Part shown: piece by piece, positions 29,486 to 41,834 of the stretch
How the letters are laid out: each line of letters starts with the position of its first letter
Position numbering within the stretch: position 1 is the first letter of the stretch
Assembly (NCBI GenBank): GCA_020152595.1
Contig: JAIGNY010002010.1
Location: 1-64,000, forward strand
Reading direction: 5' to 3'
Source of the DNA: Chiridota heheva
Lineage: Eukaryota; Echinodermata; Holothuroidea; Apodida; Chiridotidae
DNA length: 64,000 nt
Translations under genes and position numbers: made by a program
The notes under the pieces: generated by a model
What the model was told of the DNA's origin: nothing
Seen by the model: only the letters and a program-made list of their open reading frames with translations
Databases searched by the model: none

Positions 29486-30458
29486 CAGTGGCGTAGGAAC
29501 CGGAATCAGGGGAATTACCCCCCCCCTCCCCCCCCCCTTTTCCCTCCCCCTCTCCCTCTTTAAATGATAAAGGTATAACGAATTGATTTTGAAGAATCAG
29601 ATTCAGATTCCATGGCATTTTTTTCCGAAAATCTTCAATTTTCGAGAAACCTCCTTCAATTTTCGAAACGTTTTTTCTTCATTTTCGAGAATTTATTTTC
29701 AATTTTGTTAAATTTCCTTCCATGTTCCTGGAATGTTCTTCATTTTCAAGATAACTTTTTCACTTTAGGAAATTTACCTAAATTCTCGTGAAATTTGCTT
29801 AAATTTTCGGAAAAAAATCTCTTTCATGTTCGAAAAAATGATCTTCATTTTCCGGAAATTTCCTTCATTTTCAGGAATTTTTCATCATTGCTTCCAATTT
29901 TCGTGAAAAATGTTTCAACTTATACGTGAAATATCCTTCAATTTCGATAATTTTTCTTCATCCTCGGGAATTTTGCGTCAATTCTTGGTGCTTCAATTTT
30001 CGTGAAATTTCCTTTATTTTTGGGAATTTTTCATCATTGCTTCCAATTTTCGTGAAAATGTATCAACTTATACGTGAGATGTCCTTCATTTTCGATAATT
30101 TTTCTTCATGTTCGGGAATTTTGCATCAATTCTGGTGCTTCAATTTTTGTGAAATTTCGTTCATTTTGGAAAATTTGTCTCCCTATTTGGGAAATTTTCA
30201 TCAATTTTCGTAAAATTTCCTTTATTTTCGTGAATTTTTCTTCATTTTCGTGAAATTTGCTTCAATTTTTGTGAAATTTCCTTCATTTTCTGGAAATTTT
30301 ACCACTATTTTCGATCACAACCCCTTCCGATTACCCCCTCTTCCCTACGTTTTTACAAATAGTGATAAGAGACCCGTACATTTGTGTAGGTCTGTTGGGA
30401 CAAAAATTAAATCAAAAATCAAATCCCCGTTAATTTCAAAAATCTACCTACGCCACTG
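29486..30458. mobile_element. Non-autonomous DNA transposon with minisatellite interior
   Basis: Bounded by CAGTGGCGTAGG at the left and CCTACGCCACTG at the right (12-bp perfect terminal repeats). It is flanked by the direct repeat CAGAA at 29,481-29,485 and 30,459-30,463. The matching place in the left arm (12,541-12,545) has a single TTCTG, the reverse complement, with no insert. The interior from about 29,630 to 30,310 is a degenerate repeat of TTTTCGTGAAATTTCCTTCA type. No transposase frame. The termini resemble hAT-type MITEs, but a 5-bp duplication is shorter than the usual 8. Confidence 0.85.
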
Positions 30459-30522
30459 CAGAATTATCATTAGATTATGTCAAAAGCACCCATAGTTTCC
30501 GAAATGTGGCTAATTATGCAAA

Positions 30523-30843
<321 letters not shown>

Positions 30844-31439
30844 ACTTTATATACACTGAATATCTCTTTTTAAGTTATGCTTTCTCTCTTAAATGTCAGT
30901 CACTGAAAATCAAGACTTTTTTCTTCTGCTAAATTTGAATAAGGGGGGTATAATGGAGATTCAAAACGTTGTTGGAGGATTAGAAAACAGTAAGGTAACT
31001 TGTTACTATGTCTCAATTTCTATCAAATTTGCGTAATTTATCATAATAAGGCCTGAAAATTTAAAATGCAGCAGTAAAATGGTCGCTTTTTTAACCGAAT
31101 ATGTTACTTTTTGTTGTTGTTGCTATTTTCATGGTTGATGTTGTTGAAATATGACACTGTCCATAGATTTTAAATCAATACTTTTTTTTTTTTTTTGTGG
31201 GCAGGTACAGGCATACCGAAACAGTCGGGAAGTAATTCGGGGGGCTTACATTTTTAAAATTAAAGATTTTAAATTTAATTTTTATTAAATTTGATGCATG
31301 TTCCCAATACGTTTACTGTGCCATATAGACGAAAAGATTGCAGGAAATGATACTCGTTTTGACAATAAAAGAAATACACCGGGTACCTATTTTTCAGAGG
31401 GGTGATCCACACTGTCCCTCTTCTCTATGCTCTATATTT

Positions 31440-31995
31440 TGTTCACAAAAACATACTTTTGTAGTGGCGTGGTGGGTCATGTTTTACTGAAGGAAAGGGA
31501 ATTTTGGCGCCCCCACCCCACTCCATCCCCCTCCCCCCTTCTGAAAAAAGCTCATAAGAGTAAAACATTGAGCACATAGAAGTAAATTGGCATGAACACT
31601 TTAGAAAATTGCTTAAAATCAGTGTTTCGGCTATAGAAATCGAACCGTCAAAGCCCTGGAAGGGGTCCAGGAGGCAAACCTCCGGAAGCGCTGCTTTGGT
31701 GCAATTTCCCAAAAATTGAGGGAAATTTCCCAATTATTAAGGAAAAATTTCGGAAAATGAAATTTCCTGAAATCTCCAGAAAATGAAAAATTTAAAAAAA
31801 ATTGTCCAAAATTGAAAAAAAACTTTCCAACAAATGCCGAAAATTGAAGGAAACATCCCGAAAATGATAGAAATTTCACGAAAATGGATTCAAGTTTCAC
31901 AAATATTAAGAAAATTTTCCAAAAACGAAAGAAATTTCACGAAAACGAGCGAAATTTTACGAAAAATGAAGAAAACTTCCCAAAACTGCTGTAAG
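31440..31995. repeat. Dispersed repeat with AAATTTC minisatellite
   Basis: Begins with GTGGCGTGGTGGGTCATG, also seen at 51,050 as GTCGCGGTGGGTCATA. Both are followed by GAGTAAAAC and GAGCACAT-type words. From about 31,695 to 31,985 it becomes a degenerate GAAATTTCACGAAAATG repeat, the same low-complexity family found inside the element at 29,486. No gene. Confidence 0.6.
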
Positions 31996-32071
31996 TTACA
32001 TCTAATTAGACTTACATACGTTTGCATGTTGTTATTAAATATAAGATAATTTTTGCAAAATAATTATGCTG

Positions 32072-32242
32072 GAATGTTGTTGGTTGCACTAATAGATGTG
32101 CGCGGGAAATAAAAAGACATTTTTTCGATTTCCATCTGATCCTGATCGGCGTTCGAAGTGGGTTTCTGCTGTACGACGCAACGGCTTTCAACCCGGGTTT
32201 TCAACCTACACACTAAAATTTGTAGCGAGCACTTTATATCAG
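32072..32242 (+). pseudogene. THAP-type zinc-finger exon, broken frame
   Basis: Three plus-strand frame segments in succession spell a THAP (C2CH) domain. They are VVGCTNRCAREIKRHF at about 32,074-32,122, then RFPSDPDRRSKWVSAVRRNG at about 32,126-32,186, then LHTKICSEHFISG ending at 32,242. The frame changes by one base at the T run near 32,120-32,125 and again near the TTTT at 32,198-32,201. The exon ends in ATATCAG followed by a plausible donor, GTATAG. THAP domains occur in DNA-binding proteins and in P-element-type transposases, and either origin fits. Both shifts lie at homopolymers, so a sequencing error in a live exon remains possible. Confidence 0.75.
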
Positions 32243-33250
32243 GTATAGGCTTTGTCTGAGTATAACGAACAATCAGATGACGTTAACGTTAAAGTTACTC
32301 TTCGTATACCGTGTGAAAATATTAATTACTTAAGGAAAATATCAAGTAAAATCGGAAGCGAGCAAAAAACTGCAATCAGTAAAATTTGCTGAACTGGTAG
32401 GTTAGCATGTAGTTTGTTTGTGGTATACGAGTGATGCGAGCGTGTGAAGACGCGTGAAACGCAACGACGCCGCTGCCCGGTAAAATGGTGTCCAGTTGAG
32501 TTACAATTACGTGATGAAATATAGAAAATAGAAATTGCTATATGTCCATACAGGCATTTATAATCCAGTACAAATCATGATAATAGCTTAAATTCCTAAG
32601 CTTTCGTCCGTCAAGCTCGGTTACAAATTAACCATTTTACAGCTTTTTGCTTTTTGTCGTGTTAATGTGCAAATCAATATGCAAATCGGTTTGATGTATG
32701 AACGGGCAAACTAACTATTTTCTTATTAGAAACGTGTTTTTTTTTAAATTTTATTATGCACCACAATTATTTGAATGGGTGATTCTGTTAAGTTTTTTTT
32801 TTTAAATTTCACCCACGTCTACCACACGTCTCGCATATTTTCAAAGACTGAAATTTAAGGAACGAAATACAAAAAAAATATTTAGATTTAAAAAAAAAAA
32901 TCTAACACTTAAAATTTTGAATATGTCAAAATATTCTCAAAGTTTGATTGACCCTTGGAACTAAATACAATGTTTCACCAAGTGCTAATTTGAAGAAAAA
33001 GAGAAAACCTCTACAGCCTTCAGGAACAGGATGCCGCCGGGAGGATAGTGGGGAGGAGGGGGTCCAATGGAGCTCGGGTTCAGTGCCACGGGGCACCCAA
33101 ATGTATACAGTACCTGATTATTTCTTTTGGCGACTATAAAGTAAAACATCCATAAAAAGAATATAAAAATACATAACCACAAAAGCAGAGAAATCGGCAC
33201 AAAAAAAAAAAAAAAAAAACGGTCACTTGAACTAAAAATATACACATATA
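32243..33250. other. Spacer after the THAP exon
   Basis: Any continuation exon of the THAP gene would be expected here or further right, but I could not identify one. Contains A-rich runs near 32,885 and 33,200. Confidence 0.4.
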
Positions 33251-33289
33251 TATTTTTGCCATTTAGAGATATGATGGGTCCTAAGTTTG

Positions 33290-33435
33290 TACCCCAAGGC
33301 CTCGCGATTCTCTCATTTTCGCGAAAATTTCTTTACATTTTAAGAGATTTTCTACAATTTTTTTGGAAATGTAGACAAATTTTTCCAAAAGTTACGATAG
33401 TTTTTCCAATTTCTGTCTTACTAATTTTTTTCTAT
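33290..33435. repeat. Degenerate TTTTCG/AAATTT minisatellite
   Basis: Short member of the same low-complexity family as in 29,630-30,310 and 44,930-45,220. Confidence 0.5.
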
Positions 33436-34380
33436 TTTTTTCTCGCTGCCATTATGTTTGTTTGTTTGATGAGGGTTTAACGGTACCACGACAACGAGGG
33501 TCAAATTGTGCTTGAAAGGTTAGATCATTCTAGAGGTAGGAAAGAAAGAAAACAGGGGGAAATTCAGAGAAACACGAGAACTGAAAGTCAGAAAGCTGGG
33601 ATCGAGAGAGGTGCATGGATGGAAAAAACAAAGTATTGCCATTGTGTCTAATTTTGTGTTGAAATCATGCAATTTATAAATGATGACATAATCTGCCCTA
33701 TGTGCTGTAGAATATATGTATTTGTTTAGAATGATTTTCTTTGAATTTTGTTTTCCAACAAATGCTTTGACATGAAGTTCTAAAGGCTTGACTCATTAAT
33801 ATCATATACAAATGAAAATTCTTCAACTAATGAAAAGAAAAAAAATATTTCTTACAATTTAGAAATTTGTGATAGATTATAAAGAAATACATTAATATTT
33901 TAATCTGTACTGGGTGAATAACATCATTTATTAGAGTGCGTACGGACAGAATGAATACTCCCATGTAAATCTTTTATTGACAAATTTAATGTTTTAAATA
34001 TTTAGAAATGTATGCTAATTTGTGTTGTACGATGTGAAATTTCTTCTGATGACTTATAATTATTATTTCTATAATATTAAAAGAAGAAAAAGCCAGACTT
34101 GATGTCTCCTTTAAGAAAGAAACCTATAGAATTACATAACAATTACATTACAACTGATAGAATTACGTAACAATTTTGTGTCCATGTCACAAATTAACGT
34201 GAAAGTGCTATTTTCAAAATAATTCAATAGTGATTTGTTCAGATATGAATGTTCTTTATCAATCCATAAACATCATTTCAAGTGCCCGCCCTCTGTTTTT
34301 GTTTTCCAATACGAACGTGGGTTATTTTTACATAATACTGAGGACAAAATTATGCTGCCCGCCCAATCACACATCAACTT
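33436..34380. other. Spacer, no gene seen
   Basis: AT-rich unique DNA without recognisable features. Confidence 0.4.
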
Positions 34381-34381
34381 A

Positions 34382-34938
<557 letters not shown>

Positions 34939-35282
34939 ATTTAAGTCACATCAATAGAAGTCAAATGACCATTTTACCGCACGCATGTTAAAACTTAAAA
35001 ATACCTAATCAGCTGATTAGCATAAATTGCGCGATATTTTGTCACCTCAGAATTAATAGGACAAGTAGAAAATTCAAAACCTTGTGGACCAACTTCAAAT
35101 AGGGGAGGGTTCCATTTATTTTTCATGAGGGGGCTAATGGAAGATATTGCGATGAAATCCATCCCATGCAGCCATGCAGGCTGCCAGGAGAATTGAAGGT
35201 TGTACAATTAGAGTGTTTAATGATTTGTCAATAACTTAAAATTATGTTAAAATAGTTTGTCAAACTTCTTTCATAAAGAAAT

Positions 35283-35538
35283 AAAAAATATGAATAAACA
35301 TGGTAAATCATTCTTTCTTAGAGTATGTGCTATAATAACAAATTCATTAAGGTTTAATTACCGTTTCTGAAGAGTTTGATTTTCCCCGGCCACCTGTCTG
35401 ACAGACAACAAGCTCCAAGACGTCTCCAAAGTGCCATGGCCAAATCCAGAATAACAAATATCATAAATTTCCCGCGCATTTGCTTTTCGTTGACATTTGA
35501 TGCAAACATTGTGACCCCGTGTAATCTTATTCAATAAG
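35283..35538 (-). repeat. Dispersed repeat R1, reverse copy
   Basis: The reverse complement of 28-270 in the same order, ending at a TTAA-type MITE terminus exactly as copy 1 does. The pair therefore includes both the repeat and the neighbouring MITE end. Confidence 0.65.
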
Positions 35539-35793
35539 TTAAAGGGACACTAGACCGACAAGTGATGACACAATTTTCCACAGTCTCACAAATATTCAGC
35601 AAACTGAGTTTTTTGGTCGTCGTGGAGAACTTCGAAACTGCTCTAACACCAATTTCATACGAAGTAGCTTTCTGAGATTCAGAATCAATATAATCAGATA
35701 ATTATATCACTTTGGGAGATAAAATATGTTTAATGATTATTTGAAAATTCACCAAAAAGACGCCCTGACATATGTGCCTTAGTTTACCTTTAA
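35539..35793. mobile_element. Diverged TTAA-type MITE
   Basis: The left end, TTAA then AGGGACACTAGACCGACAAG, is a clear family terminus. The right end is poor (GACGCCCTGACATATGTGCC to CCTTTAA), and the interior does not align well with the other copies. It may be an old copy or a different element sharing the terminus. Confidence 0.4.
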
Positions 35794-36497
35794 TTGTTCT
35801 TTCTTTCCAATTTTCGTGCATCTTTTGTCAGAAAGCCCATTTAAGGGATTAAACGAATCGGTTCGCTGCCCATCTACCCACTGTTGCATTGGCTTCACCC
35901 GGCGTAGTACGGTAGCCGGGAAGGTTATAACCCTCACCACATTCCCATCTCCATATAACCAGTCAGCGCACAAACGCTTACAAGAATTAGCTGCCATGCA
36001 TGCACCTTACAATCTTCCGTAATTTGATCAAGGAACAATTTCAACCATTAATTCGAGATCCATGGACAGATGGACAGGTAGCTAAGAAATATATGCTGTT
36101 GAAATTTACAGCATTTTAAGTGTTTAGGGATTTTTTGAATAAATTATGCAAATATTTCCCCCAACCTGCCAACAGTGTTCCCCAGCACTGCTTTTCAAAA
36201 ACTTAATGTATTATGTTAAATCCCCCTTTGAATTATGACCAAATCCAATTGTTAAACTGTGTTAAACTGTGGGTCATGGATGCCATCCAAACAGGGCCAG
36301 GGACGAAACTAGAGAAGAGGGACATATTTTTGTTGCGCCCGTTGGCCATTTGCAGTAGTAAGTTGAGAAAATGGGTTTATACGCTTATGCAGCCTGTAAA
36401 TGGCTCAGGCAGTCGACAGGTCAATCTGCTGGGAGAAACGGGAGAGCCTGACAGTTCGATATATTCATCTCACAAAAACGATTTGGATGATAAAAAC
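35794..36497. other. Spacer, no gene seen
   Basis: Open frames of 60-70 codons exist on both strands at 35,779-36,022, but I see no domain or splice context to choose between them. Confidence 0.35.
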
Positions 36498-36733
36498 CAG
36501 GGCCGTAATTCCCGTGAGGCAGGCCGTAATTCTTATTTGAAAAGTGTGTGTGTGTGTGTGTGTGTGAGGGAAAGGGCGGGGAGGAGAGGGTGTGTGTAGG
36601 GGAATGGCCTCTTATCCATAAAATGGGTGTGGGGTACAAATTACAAAATATTCCCAAAATGTGATAGATTTTAAACAAAATTTGAAATAAAGAGGGGGAC
36701 ATGTCACCTCTGTCCCCGAGAATTACGGCCCTG
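36498..36733. mobile_element. Short TIR element containing (GT)n
   Basis: CAGGGCCGTAATTC at the left and GAATTACGGCCCTG at the right are perfect 14-bp inverted termini of a 236-bp sequence that holds a (GT)11-like run at 36,544-36,566. Flanking bases do not show a clean duplication. Resembles a small hAT-type MITE by its CAGGGCCG end. Confidence 0.6.
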
Positions 36734-37429
36734 GGTGAGATTGATCACAATTTCACAACCCATTTGTATTAATTTATTATTTACTACTCATCGAGTTCTT
36801 TTTAACAGTTTAATGACATAAAACAGGAATGTACTCTATAGTACATACTAACTGCATCGTACACCCATGTGTATGTCCTCCAGCCAGGACCACTATACCA
36901 CATAACAGATACCAATCGGGGAAACAGGTAATGTGTTAGAGTTTATTCGCCCAGCTGGGAACAGTATGCAGTCTGAATCACATAGCTGGGGACATATGTG
37001 CTAGAATTTCATACTCTGATAATACACCTAAAGACACATATTTTAAAACACAGCCTGCATAGATCTTACTAAAAGGGAACAGCAATAAAATGCGTAATAT
37101 TTCAGGTGGCATATTGTTTCTCCCATGGAGAGCCCAAATCTCGAAGAAAACCAACTAGGGATGTCCCCGAATGGTAGGTTGTCCCCGATTGGAAAGTGTG
37201 TCATATAAAGTGTGTTTATTATATAAATGTCCCCGATAAAACATACGCATGCAGGCCTACCTTACCTAATATACGCTCCTCTGAACGATTGTAATAGGAT
37301 AGGCCCGAGTCAATTTTTGATGACGTGTGTAAGAACTGCCGCTGTGCTTACTGACGTCATTGCGACTTGTTTTGAGACAAGACCGCCTGTTTAAGCTGTA
37401 ATCTCAGGTTAATCATTTTGCACGAAAGT
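36734..37429. other. Spacer, no gene seen
   Basis: Nothing recognisable beyond a local TGTCCCCGA repeat near 37,158-37,235. Confidence 0.4.
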
Positions 37430-37600
37430 CTAATGCTATGCAAAAACCCTAATTAATATGCACACAACTCCTCACCATTACGTGTAAACAAGTGCCCTTC
37501 ACATGTAGGCCTATGATAATTTGTGTGCGCAAAAAATCACACCCACTTTAATTGAATTGATAACATATAGATACATATATTTTCATTGATAATTATCAGG
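37430..37600 (-). repeat. R4 repeat unit, reverse copy
   Basis: The reverse complement contains GTGTGCATATTAATTAGGG, AATTAAAGTGGGTGTG and CTTCACATG-type words of the tandem units at 8,580-9,640. Confidence 0.65.
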
Positions 37601-37837
37601 ACATGAGGATTAAACCCAAGCACCCAATGCGAACATGAGGATTAAAATTTAAGCACCCAGTGCTAACATGATGATTAGATCCCAAGCACCCAGTGCGCCC
37701 AATGATGATTAAGCCCCAAGCATTCAGAGTGCCCACTGCCCAATGATTATTAAATCCCGAGCACCCATAGTACCCAAGAAAATACATGTTATCTCAATGG
37801 ACCATAGAAATACACATTACCGCAAAGGAAGAACCTA
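37601..37837. repeat. ~35-bp minisatellite, left part
   Basis: Units contain GATTAAACCCCAAGCACCCA and GTGCGCCCAATGA variants. The block ends with AAGAAAATACATGTTATCTC and CAATGGACCATAGAAATACA, which recurs at 38,528, showing that the array was split by the LINE relic that follows. Confidence 0.85.
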
Positions 37838-38352
37838 GTGCCTTCACCTCACCTAGTCTCTTTAGGCCTCCCGGCCCATAAGGCTGCAGTGCACTCTCTC
37901 CACTGGACTCTGTTTTTTGCAACTTGTCTGGCTTCTGTCCACGAGCTCCATTCCATCACTTTCCTCTTCTTCTCGACTGTCCTTCTCCAGGTCGTTTTAG
38001 GACGACCATCCTTCCTTCTCCTCTCTGGTTTCCACGTCATAGCTGTCACACAGTGCTTAATAGTGCTCATGCGTGATCACATGACCAATCCACCTCCACC
38101 TTCTTCTTTTTACTTCAGTGCTAATTTTGCCATGTTTAGTGGTTCTCAGTATTTCGTCGTTAGATATTACATATGGCCATCTGATCTTCAAAATTCACCT
38201 GTAGCATTTGAATGTGAGTTCCATATCTTATTTAACTTCATAAATGCTACTCTTGTTTTAGAGATTTTGTTTTCGATATCTTCCTTGCCACCACCTTGTA
38301 AGCTTACTGTTGCACCAAGATATCTAAACTTGTTTACTTCATCTAGAGCTTA
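37838..38352 (-). pseudogene. Degenerate non-LTR reverse transcriptase C-terminus
   Basis: On the minus strand, from 38,340 down, the frames read VNKFRYLGATVSLQGG and KISKTRVAFMKLNKIWNS, then after a gap and frame change KIRWPYVISNDEILRTTKHG and RRRWRWIGHV. After another shift come RRRKDGRPKTTWRRTVEKK and QWRECTAALW, ending in a stop near 37,846. This is the standard order for the extreme C-terminus of endonuclease-type LINEs. The central stretch between KIWNS and KIRWP is deleted and there are at least two frame breaks. It lies inside a minisatellite, so it is an old truncated insertion. Confidence 0.85.
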
Positions 38353-38800
38353 GCGTGCCCACTGAAAATTAAACCCCAAGAGCTCCCAGTGCGAACATGA
38401 GAATTAAACCCCAAGTACCCTGCGCGCCCAATAAGGATTAAATCCAAGCACTCAGTGCGCAATGATGATTAAACCCCAAGCACTCAAAGTGCCCAATTAT
38501 GATTAAACTCCAAGCACCCAGAGTGTTTAAGAAAATACACGTTATCTCAATGGACCATAGAAATACACGATAACTCAATGGAAGCACCTAGTACACCTAA
38601 TGAGGGCCCCAAACATCCAATGCGCCAAATGAGGATTAAACCCCAATCACCCAGTGAGCCCAATGAGAATTAAACCACAAGCACCCAGCGTGCCCAATGA
38701 AGATTTAAGCACCCAGAGTGCCCAAGAAAATACATCTTTTTTCAATAGACCTGGAAATACACGTTAACCAATGGAGGATTAAACCCCTAATGGCATAGGT
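38353..38800. repeat. ~35-bp minisatellite, right part
   Basis: Continues the array of GATTAAACCCCAAGCACCCA units on the other side of the LINE relic. It contains two to three copies of the longer AAGAAAATACA and CAATGGACC unit. Confidence 0.85.
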
Positions 38801-38814
38801 TTTGGAATCGTGGG

Positions 38815-39190
38815 GCACTGGGGGAACGTGGCCCCAGCTTTTACGAAAATTGACAAAAGTGCCCCATCTGAAATTGAAAAGTGCCCCTCAATTACTGTCA
38901 AAGGTGCAAGAACTGGTGGAGTTTGAGCACACTTAAAAAATTAGAATATTACAAAAGTGCCCCTTTCAAAATTAAATGCCCCTTAATTACTGATCCAATT
39001 GTAGGAAACTGGCAACTTTTGTCAGATCCATTTACGGGAAAATGGGTTCCCATTGGAAAATTGCTCCTTCCTAAAAATGAAGTGCCCCTTTTAACTTTAG
39101 TTTAATATTTACAATCAGGGGGCGGGCATATGCATATGACTTTGTTTGGGAAGTTCCCCTTACTTTTCGAAAGCTTCCTACACCCCTGTC
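38815..39190. repeat. Dispersed repeat R5 (GTGCCCCT family), copy 1
   Basis: AAAAGTGCCCCTCAATTACTG, AACTGGCAACTTTTGTCAG and CCTAAAAATGAAGTGCCCC recur in order at 41,835-42,150 and partly at 55,225-55,400. The right edge, CTTCCTACACCCCTG, resembles a transposon terminus. Confidence 0.65.
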
Positions 39191-40113
39191 TGTTGGACAA
39201 GTACATCAGCTTTTTGACAGGTTAAGCAAAACGTCTCTTTTTCTTCTTTTACAATAGAATAACCAAGAAAATCTCTCCAACCAAATTGCAGAGAAACTTC
39301 TTCTCTGCTGATGCATTAGTTCGGAGCTCCCAGGGCTTCGTCCTCTGGACCCCAACCAAGGCTTCATTCCTCTAAACCTCGCCAGGGCCCGTAAATAGAC
39401 ACACGGCGTTTTGCAGTACAATTTCTGGCGACAGGATTGGCAGTGGTGGGGGGTGATCTGTTCCCAACTGTTCTATATTGTGTGATTGTACAGACACATG
39501 TTTTTCGTTTTTTAATGAGTAGGGCAAAGGAAAATTTGACTTACACCCCCTCCTGGGCTCGAAGTCAAGTTCGCCCCTGGCTGCAACGCCGGCCCCGACC
39601 CGAAAGGCCCTGGCCTCGATAAAGCACTAGCAGCAAGAAGGCAATTAAGGGGCCATATGATTACATGATAAGAGGCCCCAAAGAGTCCCGATAAGGCACC
39701 GTATGAAAAAGACCCCGGGCCTTACAATGACTATGATAAGGGGCCCCTGAATTACCTCAAAGGAGTTAAGGTTCGAATAGAGCGGGAAGTGGGGAGTGGC
39801 TCTTTCAAGATAAAGCAATTTGGGCGTGATAACAAAAGATCGAATTGATATATGTCTCAACGATCTACAAAAACCAACCTTTTAAAACAAAAAGTAACGT
39901 TGATATGAGAGAAAGAGTCTTAGAAACCTCACTATCCGTAAGTTCATTTTCATCCTTTCAAATTAGGAAGCGCCGGATTATGTCCCATTTTGACCCCAAC
40001 TTTTTTTCTTTCAATTTTATTGTATGAAAGACGTTACGTGTTAGAGGTTCGCCAAGAACTGAAGAAGTGGGGTATGAATACCCACATTTCCCAGAATCTA
40101 CGTCCATGATTAT
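39191..40113. other. Spacer, no gene seen
   Basis: Contains a short run of GATAAGGGGCCCC-like repeats at 39,645-39,750. No supported gene. Confidence 0.4.
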
Positions 40114-40471
40114 CAGTGGCGCCGCCAGGGATTTGATATTGGGAGCACAAACCTTTTCGGTATGGGGTCAAGGGACCGCCTTAGGCGGGACAAAGCCCCG
40201 GTGGGAGTCCTAGGGGCGAAGCCCCAGGGAGACCTTGCATTTCCAAGTTTTAGATACCCCAAAAGACTCTGAATATGTGCAATACACGGCTTTTTAAACT
40301 AAAGTAGGATGATTACGAACGATCTAGTATAGCAGCCTATAATTTTGCAATGATGGAGACTACCCCCACCCCCACATTAAAAAAGGTCTAAAATAGCCAT
40401 TTTGGACAAAATGCAATTCTCGACATTTCGGACATGGATGGGGGGGGAACGTTCCCCCCATGGCGCCACTG
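40114..40471. mobile_element. hAT-like MITE with perfect 8-bp duplication
   Basis: Starts CAGTGGCGCC and ends GGCGCCACTG (10-bp perfect inverted termini). It is flanked by ATGATTAT at 40,106-40,113 and again at 40,472-40,479. An 8-bp duplication with CAGNGGCG termini is the usual signature of hAT-superfamily elements. At 358 bp without a frame it is non-autonomous. Confidence 0.88.
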
Positions 40472-40615
40472 ATGATTATGTCTAAATGATAAATCATGCA
40501 TTATGCTTCTTACCGTGATCGTAAACTAGATTTTCTGCCTCAGATGAGACACCCCGCATAAGACACTGGCACCATCTTTTCCCACTTGTCGGGAAGTTTC
40601 ACATTCGCTTCTCCC

Positions 40616-40796
40616 GGGTGGCGGCACTAGGATTTTGGTCATGGGGAAAAAGAGGGGCAAATGTCTCTCATGGGGAGGGGGACGCAAAAACCGATAAATT
40701 GGACAAAATATGTCACTTTACACACATTTCTAGCTGTCTAGGGGGGGGGGAGGTGGGGAAAAGTGATCTATGGATACCCCCATAGCCCCGCCACTG
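40616..40796. mobile_element. Second hAT-like MITE, 8-bp duplication
   Basis: Flanked by CTTCTCCC at 40,608-40,615 and 40,797-40,804. The right end is GCCCCGCCACTG; the left end, GGGTGGCGGCAC, is its mutated partner. 181 bp with no frame. It lies 145 bp from the previous element. Confidence 0.8.
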
Positions 40797-40804
40797 CTTC
40801 TCCC

Positions 40805-41834
40805 AAAGGCTCACCCTCTTCACTTTCTTTTGCAAGAGATTCTTTGACAAAAATTCGGATATCCATACTATTTCAATTTGATTTTTGTAGTGTCTTCTTC
40901 AATTGAAATCGGTCGAATGTGTCCGTACATCTTGTATTCTTATTTGGCAACAAGTTTCATTCATGGGACCTTACTTCTGACTTGCGAGTGTAAAGTTATG
41001 ATGAATATTGCCGTTGTGTATATAACCTTGGGCAGTGCAGCAACATGTTTTTGCGTTATTTCTTTGAATATAATCCGGGAATTTTCCCTTTAACATATTT
41101 TCTATAGGATTAAAAAAATTAAAAGCAAATATTGGGAGGGGGCTAAACAACACATTTGCCCCACTTTTTTTCTTCCCCCTGGTTCCACCGCCACTGAATG
41201 ATATGAAGACATCAATGTTTGGGAGGTTAGCCAACCCATCACAGAAATCCTGCAACTGCCCTAAAATTACAAATTAAATTCAGTTATAGCTTATAGATTG
41301 GTTGGGTTTACATGTATTTAAATTAAATGTATCGGGATTATTTTGGATTATAAGATTAAATTGATCGGATTTTTTTTGATTACTACATTGTCCTATTTAT
41401 ATTGAGAGGGAGGGGGGGGGGTTCAATTTTCTCAAAAGCTTTAGCACTTGAACAGAAATAAAAATGATATAGGCTTAAGTATACTTCACGGAAGTTGAAA
41501 AATGACCGTACTTGAAAAATACGAGAAATTATATAAATTTTCTGTTATATCATTAAAGTTATCGCACGAAGCGCGAACATTTTTTAAAGGGTCTAGAAAT
41601 TGGATGTAAAAATCTTGAAAAGTTTTAAAATGTTCATTGATTTTGAAACTTATTTGAAATGCGTTTTATTTTGGATGCTAAAAATCAGTCTAAAATGAAG
41701 GATGATTGTTTTTATTTATTTGAAAAACGCCAAAAATTTCATTTGATAGATTGGTGTTTATTCATCTTTGTGATGCACTTTGTGATGCACTTTGAACCTG
41801 TGTTAATGTGGACTGCCCATTCCTTAGGTGTGTA
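40805..41834. other. Spacer, no gene seen
   Basis: A single transposon-like right end, CCACCGCCACTG, occurs at about 41,196, but I could not find its partner. A hydrophobic 71-codon frame at 40,878-41,093 has no supporting context. Confidence 0.35.

Noticed and set aside
35779-36022. Overlapping 68-72-codon frames on both strands
   Set aside because: No basis to choose a strand; no recognisable domain.
40878-41093. 71-codon hydrophobic frame resembling a membrane protein
   Set aside because: AT-rich DNA readily gives hydrophobic frames, and there is no splice site, homologue or repeat of the pattern.
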